From a virus: a stretch of 23,810 nt of DNA. A program made the position numbers and the translations under genes. Below are positions 13,082 to 21,969 of this stretch, in pieces (the first letter of the stretch is position 1; each line of letters opens with the position of its first letter). The DNA is taken from the IMG/VR virus record IMGVR_UViG_3300032516_001137, positions 1 through 23,810 of that record; one strand, 5' to 3'. The notes beneath the pieces were generated by a model. The model searched no databases. It saw only the letters and a list, made by a program, of their open reading frames with translations, and was not told the origin of the DNA.

Positions 13082-14898
13082 ATTCTCTCACAAGTTGTCC
13101 ATATGTGTGCATCATCAATTATATTTCTATCAGTTCTAGTTGCTGTTAAGACCCCATCATTCCATTCTATAAATTCAAATCCAGTATCGGGAATAACTGA
13201 AACTTCTGTACAGTCTTCGCCATCAGCTATTATCTGCCACATAGTGCCAACAAAAGTACAATTATATACATCATATCTTACAAGATGGTATACAGTTTCA
13301 TCATTCACCGAAAGAATAGTATTATAACCAACATTAATAAATACCATAGTAGGTGGATTCAAATCCTCAGTAGTTCCTTGCCAATAAAGCCATTGGAAAT
13401 CATCATCCTCATCAACTATCAACCATCCATTATCACCTTCTCCTACACTATCATACCATATTAATAAATTATGTGGATGTGTGACTCCCCTATAATATTT
13501 TCTTGAGCCTCCCTCAATGAGTTCATCTATATCTAATCCGATATTATATCTAAGATACGCATTGCCAGCAACTTCATATGTATCTTCTAAGGTTCCCCAA
13601 CTTCTATAAATATTGATAGTCCGTTCTCCTTCAAACGTGAATTCCCAACCATACAAACCATCATCAGGTTCAGGACAACTTGGGTCAGTATTGGTTCGTC
13701 CTGCCTCACGATTAAAATTAATCTCTTTATCAATAATACAACCAATCCATTCTTGACCACAGAAATCTATTAATGTAATCTCTAATCCAGCAGTAGCCTT
13801 ATAGAAAGCAATGAAAGCAGCTTTCTGTGATGCAGGCATACTTGTGAACTGATAGTGTAATTGTAGGAAGCGAGGATGGACACCAGTTTCCCTTAATTCC
13901 TCACCCCTTGAGTATCTATTGATGATATTGAGAATTACTTTAAGTGAGTCATCACTAGGATTACGTAAGTCAATTGTAGTAACTGGGTCAGTACAAGATA
14001 ATGTTATATGGTCACGGTCGCAAACGTATTCATCATCACAGATACCGTGTGATGGGTCAGATTCGTTATAAGCAGCACCAGCATCATTGAACTCAATACC
14101 AGTAGATGCTGCTCTATTGAACTCCATTGGTTCTCTGATTGCGGAATCAGAGAATTCTACCCCACTATCAACTGGCTTAGTTGCATATGCCTCAGCAATA
14201 TGACTAAGTTCAATTCCATTCTCACCAAATCTTACTTGCGTGATTGCTTCATCAAACTCAATTGCCCCTTCGCCATCCCTATAGATAATTCTTAACCGTT
14301 CATTTTCTTGGTCAAACTCAATATCAGTATTGGCTTCTACATTATATGTTAAATAGTTATCCTGACTGAACTCAATATCAGTTGAAGCAGAAACACTTAT
14401 TTCCCTATGGGCATCTGCATCTTGGCTGAACTCAGCGTCATTCTCTCCAAATACTTGTTGTTCAGTATCTGCTTCAGCCTCGAACTCGATATCATTCTCA
14501 GCATCTCTACCAAATGTCCCTTCTCTATCAGTATCAGAATCGAATTCAATATCATTTGAAGCTGATACTTCTACAGCCCCAGCCTCTGATAAAGTTATAT
14601 AACCACCTACGTCAACCCAAGAACCGACATAAGGAGTAACATCTGCTGTTTCTTCATAAAAATCTTCGACAACTCCAGAATCAGGAGTTCCTAAAATCCA
14701 ACCCCATTTATCATTACCAAGAAAATGTTTACAGTAGAATAGTTTTCTATCAGTATCACCATTCTTAGTATAGACCTGCCTAGAACCACCGCTATAGTAA
14801 GTAAAAATGTCGCCAGAAGCCCATTCATAATATCCAGCACCTGCGGCTGAATAGTCGCCATCAAATAGAGCATCATCACTTACTGTGTAATTAGCCAT
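13078..14898 (-). CDS. Repeat-rich tail protein, 606 aa
   Basis: Residues 1-110 form a beta domain. Residues 112-276 hold nine acidic units built around (D/G)-(I/V)-E-F, spaced 16-21 residues. Residues 297-430 are the same domain type as the 121-residue neighbour (FIAFYKATAGLEITLIDF ... WIGCIIDKEINF ... YGWEFTFEGE). The rest is beta-rich, and the last 45 residues (VIPDTGFEFIEWNDG ... TRTDRNI) resemble the bacterial InlB-type B-repeat. AAGGT precedes the ATG. A strong hairpin lies just upstream. It may be a tail spike or fibre-like appendage joined to the distal tail; this is inferred. Confidence 0.65.
   Translation of the reverse strand: MANYTVSDDALFDGDYSAAGAGYYEWASGDIFTYYSGGSRQVYTKNGDTDRKLFYCKHFLGNDKWGWILGTPDSGVVEDFYEETADVTPYVGSWVDVGGYITLSEAGAVEVSASNDIEFDSDTDREGTFGRDAENDIEFEAEADTEQQVFGENDAEFSQDADAHREISVSASTDIEFSQDNYLTYNVEANTDIEFDQENERLRIIYRDGEGAIEFDEAITQVRFGENGIELSHIAEAYATKPVDSGVEFSDSAIREPMEFNRAASTGIEFNDAGAAYNESDPSHGICDDEYVCDRDHITLSCTDPVTTIDLRNPSDDSLKVILNIINRYSRGEELRETGVHPRFLQLHYQFTSMPASQKAAFIAFYKATAGLEITLIDFCGQEWIGCIIDKEINFNREAGRTNTDPSCPEPDDGLYGWEFTFEGERTINIYRSWGTLEDTYEVAGNAYLRYNIGLDIDELIEGGSRKYYRGVTHPHNLLIWYDSVGEGDNGWLIVDEDDDFQWLYWQGTTEDLNPPTMVFINVGYNTILSVNDETVYHLVRYDVYNCTFVGTMWQIIADGEDCTEVSVIPDTGFEFIEWNDGVLTATRTDRNIIDDAHIWTTCERI
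14071..14565. repeat. Nine-unit (I/V)EF protein repeat
   Basis: In the 606-residue protein the motif D/G-I/V-E-F recurs with the hydrophobic residue at 117, 137, 155, 175, 193, 213, 229, 247 and 268 (the third unit has Ala, the seventh ends in Leu). Spacings of mainly 18 and 20 alternate. The units are diverged at DNA level, so this is an old protein repeat, not a recent duplication. Confidence 0.75.
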
Positions 14899-14919
14899 CT
14901 CACTACCTTATGAAGAAGT

Positions 14920-14951
14920 CCCTGACTAGGTGATTTCTCACCTAGTCAGGG
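14920..14951 (-). terminator. Strong 14-bp hairpin after the 168-residue structural gene
   Basis: CCCTGACTAGGTGA and its exact complement are separated by four bases that read GAAA (a GNRA tetraloop) on the minus strand. It lies about 13 bases after the stop of the 168-residue gene and 21 bases before the next start. No T-run follows, so it may stabilise or process the mRNA rather than end transcription fully. Confidence 0.6.
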
Positions 14952-14964
14952 TAGCGGGGGAGGA

Positions 14965-15471
14965 TTACGCAGCAGCCGCATTAATTGTGTAAGTAACCTT
15001 TAATACATCATCATCAGCCACAGTAACGGTACTTGCGAAATCAGCAGTAGCCCAAAGAGTACCAGTAGTACCACTCTTGGTATTATTACTGGTAAGGAAT
15101 AGGCCACGGACAGTACCCGAAGCACTCATAGTGAAATCAACAGGAGTGGCATTGGTAATTGACTGACCAGAAGCAGCACCTTCAGTCCAAGTCACACGGT
15201 TGGCTTCATCATAACTAGTCCACTCAGTCCAGCCACCATGACCACCCATATTATCGCCAGCAGCATAACCAGTGAAACCTGCATTATTAACAATACCAAT
15301 ATACCAAGTAGCAATCTTGGTCACATCATGAAACATTACATCAAGAATCTTATCAAGACCATCATCTACTACTGCATTCTTGAAATCGTATGTTCCAATT
15401 AGTTTTCCCTTACGGAAATGTTCCACATGGAACATACCCTTGAGCTTCAATCTTCCACTATTTGGCTTCAT
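14965..15471 (-). CDS. Phage structural protein, 168 aa
   Basis: The body (FKNAVVDDGLDKILDVMFHD, then TWYIGIVNNAGFTGYAAGD and GHGGWTEWTSYDEA) matches a structural protein type I know from many tailed phages, often placed with tail or decoration genes; its exact place in the virion is uncertain. It ends in KVTYTINAAAA. Two in-frame starts have excellent ribosome binding sites: 15471 (AAGGAG, 6 bases) and 15513 (AAAGGAG, 7 bases), the longer adding 14 residues. I chose 15471 because it leaves the palindrome outside the gene, as at the other junctions. The gene is visibly richer in G and C than the tape measure gene, consistent with high expression. Confidence 0.75.
   Translation of the reverse strand: MKPNSGRLKLKGMFHVEHFRKGKLIGTYDFKNAVVDDGLDKILDVMFHDVTKIATWYIGIVNNAGFTGYAAGDNMGGHGGWTEWTSYDEANRVTWTEGAASGQSITNATPVDFTMSASGTVRGLFLTSNNTKSGTTGTLWATADFASTVTVADDDVLKVTYTINAAAA
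15419..15434. other. parS-like palindrome inside the structural gene
   Basis: TGTTCCACATGGAACA differs by one central base from the bacterial chromosomal parS consensus TGTTCCACGTGGAACA bound by ParB/Spo0J. On the coding strand it encodes MFHVEH. It may be chance imposed by the protein. Confidence 0.3.
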
Positions 15472-15494
15472 CTTACTCTCCTTGTTGGGATTCT

Positions 15495-15508
15495 TGATTA
15501 CGCAATCA
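15495..15508. promoter_or_regulatory. Junction palindrome, copy 4 (one mismatch)
   Basis: TGATTACGCAATCA has one change from the consensus. It lies between the tape measure stop (15529) and the preferred start of the 168-residue gene, 23 bases before it; it falls inside the gene if the start at 15513 is used. Confidence 0.6.
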
Positions 15509-15528
15509 TTCATATCAATTCTCCTTTG

Positions 15529-18500
15529 TTATCTCTTATTTAACATTACCTGTCCATATGGAGTCTGTAATACTCCTGGTGTCACTTCGTATTCTCCACT
15601 TCTCCAAGGATTTGTATTATTAGGTTCTGTCATAATATTATTTTGTCCTCTCTTAGAACCTTTTTCAATACTTTCAACAACTTTACCAGTTATTTCTTTC
15701 CCATCAACATATATGGTGATTCGATTATTTATTTGAGGGGCAGGTCTAGTAGGAGCTAATGTTCTTGATGGGTCGATAGTCTTTCTACTAAATTGGTCTT
15801 GCCAACTAGGTATTGACACGTGTTCAGGTAGAGTACCAATAAATGCTGGTAATTGTTGAGTAGGACTTATTTTACGTTCTGCACCCTTCCACAATTTTCT
15901 TGTCCAATCTTGACTTGTCTGACCAATTGTGTTTCCACCCAATCCAAGTTCAAATGTCTTAAAGATATCATCCTTACGTAATCCACCTAGACCGGGAAGT
16001 CCCTTCTTTATTTCAGTAGTCTTAGTTTCCTTATCAAAGAACTTATTCATTACATCAGTATTTTTAGTCGTAGATTCAGAATTCTTATTCTGAGCATTTG
16101 TTAAAGTCTGAGCTACTGTCTTTAATTCTTCTTTATTTTGCTGTTCTGCAGCCCTACTTTTTTCTAATTGTTGACGTAATTCTTCTAATCTTTTCATTAA
16201 AGCAGGGTCACGACCTTCCGTACTTACAGTTCCAGTCGTATCTTCTTGATTCTCTAACTGCATTTGGTCTCGTATAGCTTCTGAAGTAGCAACAAGTTCT
16301 TCAAGTTCATCAACAAGTTTTGCTTGTATCTTACGTTCAGCCTCAATTTTATCAACTATTACTTTCAAACCGGGTACAGGTTCAGATATTTTTGATGTAT
16401 AAATAACTGATAAAATACCTAATAACTTATTTAATGAGGCTTGTTCTCCAGCAGGTCTAGCTAATGGTTTGCCTGTAGCCACTATAGAAGCTAAATTATC
16501 AATTTTACTTATTACTCTTTCATCCCACTTAACAGTTTCACTTATCTTATCTATTAATATTTTTTGTTGTTCTCTAGATAATGATGCAAAAGTATTAATA
16601 TATCCACCTAAAATATCATTAAGGGGTCCAACTGCTGATGCTTCACCAAATACATTAGTTCCTAATCTTTCTGTATTTAATCCAGAAGCAATGTCACCTA
16701 AAAATTTACCAAATTCATTTGGCTTAATAGCAACTTGTAATCTACCAATTTCATTTAATAGAGCAGTCAATTCTTCTTTTGAAGATTTCTGTTTTTCGAC
16801 TCGCTCCTTTTCTAAATCTGTAAATTTCTTTTGCTCTTCTAGCAATGCGTCTAAACGTTTTGTGCTTTCAGCTGCCTGCTTATCTAATATAGCTAATTCA
16901 TTTTGCTTATTAATTAATGTAGCAATCTCTGCTAACTTAGAAGTTGCAGCAGCTTTAAATTGGTCTACACTTTTAATACTACCAGTTGATATATTTTCAA
17001 TTTTACTTGTTAGTAGGCCAATACGTTCAGTCTCTTCTACACCACCAATTATAGCTTGTATTTTAGCAGATATCTCAGGAGAACTTGTCTTAGCAATCTC
17101 TTTATATAAATCATTAATAACTGATTTGTATACATCCATTTGCTTACTAAAATCTTTTTCAGTAAATTTTATTCCCTTTAATTCATCATATAAAGCTTTA
17201 ATAATTTCTAAGCGAGCTTTTTCTTGTTTCTCAAGTGCTTGCGCTTGTTCTAAGCGTTTCCTATTATTAGCTTGTATAACTAATTCAGCTTGCTTATATG
17301 ATTCTATAAGCAAAAGACGCCGTTTAAGTATTTCATTGTAACTGAATCCGAACTCACGCAATCTTTCAGTTAATCCTAATATCTTTTCAAATGACTCCCT
17401 AGCCGTATCTAAATTATCAGTTTTAATGGCTTCTTGGAATCCCCCAGCTATTAATTGAACATATTGCTTATAAATTTCAAATTGCCGAGCAAAAGTCTGC
17501 ATTTCTGTAGGCTTTTGACCGGGTTCAGGCTGGACAAATTTGCCTTTTTGTTCTAATGTAGCTTGATAATCTAATAATCTTACCCTAGCTTTTTCCCATG
17601 CCTCATCTACTTTACCTATATTCTGAACAAGTGTATCATAGAAAGATTCATTAATTTTACCGGTATTAATTTTGTCCACTATCTTTTCAGATTCTTTTAA
17701 TCTACTAACAATTGCCTTAATAGCCTCTCCAATTACTCTAACTCTATTTTCAAGCATACCAATAATTGATTCAACAAATGAACCTAAAGCATCCTGACCT
17801 TCTTTTATGCCCTTTGTTAATTCTTCTATTTCAGGAGTTAACATAGTTTTCCGTCTAGCTGTTAATTGTAAAAATTGTTGATTAACTTTTTGTAATCCTC
17901 CAGAAACTTTTTCAGCATCCTCATTAATTTTTTCTATTGATTTTGCATACGCTAAATTTACTTCAGTACCATCTTTAATATTTTTTTCTAATTCACTAGC
18001 CGCTGAACTAGTTTCAAGCCATTTTCTGATTCCATGAGTTAGCATAGCTATAGCAGTAGCAATTAAAGCAGTAATACCCAATACTTTAACCATTGAAGTA
18101 GCTCTGAACGAAGCTAACTGAGCTAATTCTTGTTTCTGTTGAGCTAATCTAGCAAAATGTTCAGAAGCTTCCAAATGCCCTAATTGAAGCATTTCTATTT
18201 CTTTTTCACGAATCTTAGCAATTTCAATATCCATTAACCCTAATTTAACTTTAAGTAAAGTTATAATTACACCCTGTTCAGTAGAAGTCATAGCTAAAGC
18301 TATTCTATATCCTGCATATATGGCAACCAATGCTTTAAGTGCATCAATAAATAACTTAGTAAGTGTTAATAATGAACGAGTATTACCGGTAATTTTTGCA
18401 GCACCGTTAATAACAATTTGTACAACTTCTAAGAATGACCTTCCAATCCCCGCAATAAAATAATTACGTACTTGATTAGCTTGTATCTGTAATTGTTTAC

Positions 18501-20499
18501 CTAAGCTTTCTACTGCTATCTGTGTTGCCTTAGAATAATATTGTATTGCCCCATTGAAATCTTTAAGAGTCTGATTGAATGCTTCTGCTTTATTACCAGT
18601 CAAACCAAGTATACCATTGATAGCACGTATTGAATTAAAGAAATCATTCATTTGCTCCGTACCCTTACCAATTCCCTCAGCTTCCAAACGTAAAAATTCT
18701 TCATTTAATTTATTAATTACTCCAATAAATCCAAATGTTTTAATAGCCATCTGACCAGTATCAACACCCCATGTCTTAAATATGGCAGTCATTTCTTCAG
18801 TAGGGGAGATAAGTTTTAAGAAAATGTTGCGTAACTCAGTCATTACAACTGCTGGTTTCTTGCCTTGAATGGTTAATTGAGCAATACCAGCAGCTAAATC
18901 TTTAAGTGGAACCCCTAATTGAGCAGCTATAACAGCTACTCTACCAAATGAATCTGCTACTTCATCAGCACGTACACGACCTAATTCAATCATCTTAAAT
19001 AGTATAGCAGATACCTCTGTACTATTTACAGCACTTAGACCATAAGCATTTAGAGCACTTGATAATAGATTAACTGAATTCTCTGTAGAAGTAACTGATG
19101 CGCGAGCAAATTCCATTGCATTACGCATGAATATGAAAGCATCAGCACCTTTAGCAATCTGGTTAGAGATTGCTTGATATGTACCTTCAATTGTATCCTC
19201 AAGTGTAGAACCGAATTCATCAGATAATCTCTTTGCTCCCTCGAACCATTGCTCAAATGGTAGTTGCACATCTTGTGATATTGTACGTATTTCACTAATA
19301 CGCTTTTCAATATCAGCAGTAGCCCTGATACCATCACGTATTTGCCTAATCAGAGCATAGATGGCACGATGTACAGTTTGTGCTACAGCAAATCGTAACC
19401 AGAACTTCCATGCCGCGTTCATTCGTGAAGCCATTTGCTCGCTACCATGAGCAGCAATTAAGGTGGCTTTGTTATATTCAAGTAAAGCCTGATTAGTCTT
19501 CTTCATCGGGTCAATAGGAACTGTGAAAGCTTGCTTTAACGTACTACCAATATTCTGAATAGCTTTACCATATCCAGTACCAATTCTTAATTGACCAGTT
19601 ACAGCATCAAGATTAAGAGATTTCAAAGCAGTCATGCCAGCTTTAATAGAAGCTGGGCTAAATGCCATTACATAATTTTTACCTAATGTTACTAATGACC
19701 TACTTAGATAATTATTATTGGCAATTTCTTCTAGACGAGATGCTTTACGTTGAGTAGCTGCTAATAAATCCTGTGCATATACTCGAAGGAGTTGACCACG
19801 TGATGCTATTTCTGTTTTGATTACAGAAGCAATACGACTTCTTAAAGAAGCTTGTTTTGCTATGGCTCTAGTAGCCTCATCTGTAAGCATAACATATTTA
19901 CGAAGCCGTAATAAATCCTTATCTGAGGTCTTATATGCAGCTAATTCAAGTGCGGAATAATTAGGAGGGGGAGCAAATTGAGGAGCGAGAGGTTGTCTTT
20001 GTGGCCCCTGCATTACACCAGTAGATTTAGTATAATCACCTTTTAATAGCCCAAGTTGAGCACCAGTAAATATTGAACCTAACCCTTTACCTCTTTCAGA
20101 TAGAGTAGCTAATGCTCTATCTTGAGCAGCTGAAACTTTATCTAATCCTAAAGCAGTATTATTGGCGGTAGTCTGCAATGTCCGTAAAGCTTTATCCTTT
20201 GCAGCCACCGCCGATACAAAATTTGTTTTTGCACCAGCAAATCCACTAGCTTTTGCTTCTAATTCTCCAAGTGCTTTTGAAGCATTGGCACTAGTCTTAT
20301 ACCAATTATCAAGTTCTTCTTGTACTTGTTTAAGACCAGTTGAAGTTACTTTAATATTAACAGCTGGATTCTGTGTATTATTAATAGCCTGTAAAGTGGC
20401 TGCAAAATTAGCACCACTTTGTGCTGCTTTGTCAAAATCAAGAGATAATTGTTCTACTGATTTTGAAGCTGGCGAGGTATCAATTTCAATTCTTTTCAT
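15529..20499 (-). CDS. Tail tape measure protein
   Basis: At 1656 residues this is the longest gene here and spans the tail tube, whose length it sets; at about 1.5 angstroms per residue this predicts a tail near 250 nm. The region from about residue 385 (RATADIEKRISEIRTISQDV ... QAISNQIAKGADAF ... LLSSALNAYGLSA ... VADSFGRVAVIAAQLGVPLKDLAAG) is the conserved core of TP901-type tape measure proteins. Two hydrophobic stretches lie at about 708-735 and 803-830 and may cross the host membrane during DNA entry. Long coiled-coil stretches follow. TAGGAG precedes the ATG and overlaps the stop of the preceding gene. The large open frames on the opposite strand are shadows. Confidence 0.95.
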   Translation of the reverse strand: MKRIEIDTSPASKSVEQLSLDFDKAAQSGANFAATLQAINNTQNPAVNIKVTSTGLKQVQEELDNWYKTSANASKALGELEAKASGFAGAKTNFVSAVAAKDKALRTLQTTANNTALGLDKVSAAQDRALATLSERGKGLGSIFTGAQLGLLKGDYTKSTGVMQGPQRQPLAPQFAPPPNYSALELAAYKTSDKDLLRLRKYVMLTDEATRAIAKQASLRSRIASVIKTEIASRGQLLRVYAQDLLAATQRKASRLEEIANNNYLSRSLVTLGKNYVMAFSPASIKAGMTALKSLNLDAVTGQLRIGTGYGKAIQNIGSTLKQAFTVPIDPMKKTNQALLEYNKATLIAAHGSEQMASRMNAAWKFWLRFAVAQTVHRAIYALIRQIRDGIRATADIEKRISEIRTISQDVQLPFEQWFEGAKRLSDEFGSTLEDTIEGTYQAISNQIAKGADAFIFMRNAMEFARASVTSTENSVNLLSSALNAYGLSAVNSTEVSAILFKMIELGRVRADEVADSFGRVAVIAAQLGVPLKDLAAGIAQLTIQGKKPAVVMTELRNIFLKLISPTEEMTAIFKTWGVDTGQMAIKTFGFIGVINKLNEEFLRLEAEGIGKGTEQMNDFFNSIRAINGILGLTGNKAEAFNQTLKDFNGAIQYYSKATQIAVESLGKQLQIQANQVRNYFIAGIGRSFLEVVQIVINGAAKITGNTRSLLTLTKLFIDALKALVAIYAGYRIALAMTSTEQGVIITLLKVKLGLMDIEIAKIREKEIEMLQLGHLEASEHFARLAQQKQELAQLASFRATSMVKVLGITALIATAIAMLTHGIRKWLETSSAASELEKNIKDGTEVNLAYAKSIEKINEDAEKVSGGLQKVNQQFLQLTARRKTMLTPEIEELTKGIKEGQDALGSFVESIIGMLENRVRVIGEAIKAIVSRLKESEKIVDKINTGKINESFYDTLVQNIGKVDEAWEKARVRLLDYQATLEQKGKFVQPEPGQKPTEMQTFARQFEIYKQYVQLIAGGFQEAIKTDNLDTARESFEKILGLTERLREFGFSYNEILKRRLLLIESYKQAELVIQANNRKRLEQAQALEKQEKARLEIIKALYDELKGIKFTEKDFSKQMDVYKSVINDLYKEIAKTSSPEISAKIQAIIGGVEETERIGLLTSKIENISTGSIKSVDQFKAAATSKLAEIATLINKQNELAILDKQAAESTKRLDALLEEQKKFTDLEKERVEKQKSSKEELTALLNEIGRLQVAIKPNEFGKFLGDIASGLNTERLGTNVFGEASAVGPLNDILGGYINTFASLSREQQKILIDKISETVKWDERVISKIDNLASIVATGKPLARPAGEQASLNKLLGILSVIYTSKISEPVPGLKVIVDKIEAERKIQAKLVDELEELVATSEAIRDQMQLENQEDTTGTVSTEGRDPALMKRLEELRQQLEKSRAAEQQNKEELKTVAQTLTNAQNKNSESTTKNTDVMNKFFDKETKTTEIKKGLPGLGGLRKDDIFKTFELGLGGNTIGQTSQDWTRKLWKGAERKISPTQQLPAFIGTLPEHVSIPSWQDQFSRKTIDPSRTLAPTRPAPQINNRITIYVDGKEITGKVVESIEKGSKRGQNNIMTEPNNTNPWRSGEYEVTPGVLQTPYGQVMLNKR

Positions 20500-20510
20500 T
20501 CCGTTTACTC

Positions 20511-21260
20511 CTAGAATGCTATATTAACTTTAATTGGTTTTGAAGCCCTAATAATTAAATCATTTAATTGTTTGTCAAGTTTTCTTGATGCTCTTACTTC
20601 TAATTCTTTTCTAACAGCAGGCATTGCACCAGTAAATCTTTCAGGTAGTAACTTTTGTCCCTTGAGTATTTTAACAGATGTTTTGACTATGTAATCATCT
20701 TGGTCAGGAATAATAGTATTGGACAATGCTGATATTGTTGCATCCGCCGCCCAACGTCCAACAATCATTGCCTGTTCAGGCCAAATCTTTTCTACAACTG
20801 ACATACTAAAATGATGAATACGTGTTTCAAAATAGAAATATGACTTCTTCATAGATATATAAAAATAATATCCTGACCTAGCTGCACCAGCTTCTTTATC
20901 TTTTCGTTCTCCACTCAAAAAATATACATAACTTAATTTATGTTTTCCCTTTAATAAAAATTTACTGCCGGGGCCAACTTTTAATTGTGAAGCAATATCA
21001 ATTGACCCCGGCGAATCTGTTAATCCTAAAAATACTTCTGCTCGTCTATTATAAGAACCCCCATCCATTCTTTCAATATGACTTTGAGCTAATAATGCAC
21101 CTTTTGCCATTCCTGACCATACTGGAATAAAACGTTCAGCGGCTAAAGCAAATTGAGTTGCAGCTTGCTTTAATACATTCAACATATTTCGTTGAAAGTA
21201 TTTATAATACTTTGCTTTATCAATAGCAAATATTTCTATATCTGCTTTAACCTTCGGCAT
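20511..21260 (-). CDS. Minor tail protein, 249 aa
   Basis: The ATG at 21260 overlaps the TAA of the frameshifted chaperone product (TAATG), with AGGAAG just upstream. The start is helical (FQRNMLNVLKQAATQFALAAERFIPVWSGMAKGALL), a pattern of small tail-completion or tail-assembly proteins that precede the tape measure; the rest is aromatic (GYYFYISMKKSYFYFETRIHHF) and ends in a basic helix. The function is inferred from position between chaperones and tape measure. The stop codon TAG is part of the tape measure's ribosome binding site. Confidence 0.6.
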   Translation of the reverse strand: MPKVKADIEIFAIDKAKYYKYFQRNMLNVLKQAATQFALAAERFIPVWSGMAKGALLAQSHIERMDGGSYNRRAEVFLGLTDSPGSIDIASQLKVGPGSKFLLKGKHKLSYVYFLSGERKDKEAGAARSGYYFYISMKKSYFYFETRIHHFSMSVVEKIWPEQAMIVGRWAADATISALSNTIIPDQDDYIVKTSVKILKGQKLLPERFTGAMPAVRKELEVRASRKLDKQLNDLIIRASKPIKVNIAF

Positions 21261-21930
21261 TATTTACTTCCTATAAATGGACAACCTATTGTCTGTGCCT
21301 CTTCATGTTCTCTGACTTCTTCATAAGCAATCAATAAAGCCTTATCCCAAACTGAGTTCTCTTCAAAATCTTCTATTATGTTTGGTGGTTTTATTCCTAG
21401 TCTTTCGCAAGCTCTCCAAATTATGTACTCAATAGTTCTTCCACTAGGATAAACAGGGCTTAACCCTGAACCACCTTTAAAGCTAAAAAACGTTTCTTTG
21501 CAGCCTCAATCTTTGCTTCATCAAGTCCATTTGCTTCCATTACTGCCGTAATCAATCGACCAATCTCAATTTGATTCAGACCAGCTTCACGTAACTCTTC
21601 CTCATATTTATCATAAGTGGAAGGGTCATTAATTTTGACCTTTTCCCACTCTAATTTTTCTGTTATAGACAGGGATTTCACAACCATGTAATTAGTACGT
21701 TGTTTTGCATAATTTTCGCAAGCAGCAATATACTTCTTATCAGTTAAATCCGGTACAGGACTCGATTCTCCCTTACGCTGAATCATTGGAGGTATTGGAG
21801 CAGGACATATAGTATCAAACTCCTTGAAGTCCAATACTGCTCCTGCCTTAAAGAATACCTCGCCACCCTCCCTAATAATTGGGACGATTACCTCTGGCGG
21901 CATGTCTAACCGCTTACCATCGATTTTCAT
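21260..21930 (-). CDS. Tail assembly chaperone, -1 frameshift product
   Basis: The upstream protein is read from 21930 to the codon AAG at 21477-21475. A -1 slip on TTTAAAG then continues at 21475 as GGT GGT TCA and stays open for 71 codons to TAA at 21262-21260, giving a 223-residue fusion. The extension (GLSPVYPSGRTIEYIIWRAC ... WDKALLIAYEEVREHEEAQT) has no start codon of its own and ends exactly at the next gene, as expected for lambda G-GT-like chaperone pairs upstream of the tape measure. The base signals are seen directly; use of the shift is inferred from the family. Confidence 0.85.
21454..21481 (-). promoter_or_regulatory. Programmed -1 frameshift signal
   Basis: On the minus strand the slippery heptamer T TTA AAG (21481-21475) sits in the right phase (X XXY YYZ). 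Six bases further on, CAGGG-TTAAG-CCCTG (21468-21454) can form a 5-bp hairpin, the usual stimulator at the usual distance. The unshifted stop TAA (21462-21460) lies inside this hairpin. Confidence 0.85.
21460..21930 (-). CDS. Tail assembly chaperone, unshifted product
   Basis: This 156-residue protein is the abundant form of the chaperone pair that coats the tape measure before the tube polymerises. GGAGG lies about 8 bases before the ATG. The N-terminal third is beta and Pro-rich (TICPAPIPPMIQRKGESSPVPDL), the rest helical and charged (LREAGLNQIEIGRLITAVMEANGLDEAKIEAAKKRF). It follows the tail tube gene and ends in VVQG three codons after the slippery site. A one-mismatch palindrome lies 39 bases before the start. 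Confidence 0.8.
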   Translation of the reverse strand: MKIDGKRLDMPPEVIVPIIREGGEVFFKAGAVLDFKEFDTICPAPIPPMIQRKGESSPVPDLTDKKYIAACENYAKQRTNYMVVKSLSITEKLEWEKVKINDPSTYDKYEEELREAGLNQIEIGRLITAVMEANGLDEAKIEAAKKRFLALKVVQG

Positions 21931-21969
21931 TTACACATCCTCCGCAGAATGTTTGAGTGGAATTTGTTT

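Noticed and set aside
16469-17341. 290-codon open frame on the plus strand
   Set aside because: It lies wholly opposite the tape measure gene. Its Ser/Leu-rich translation is the mirror of coiled-coil codons, and it has no neighbours in its direction.
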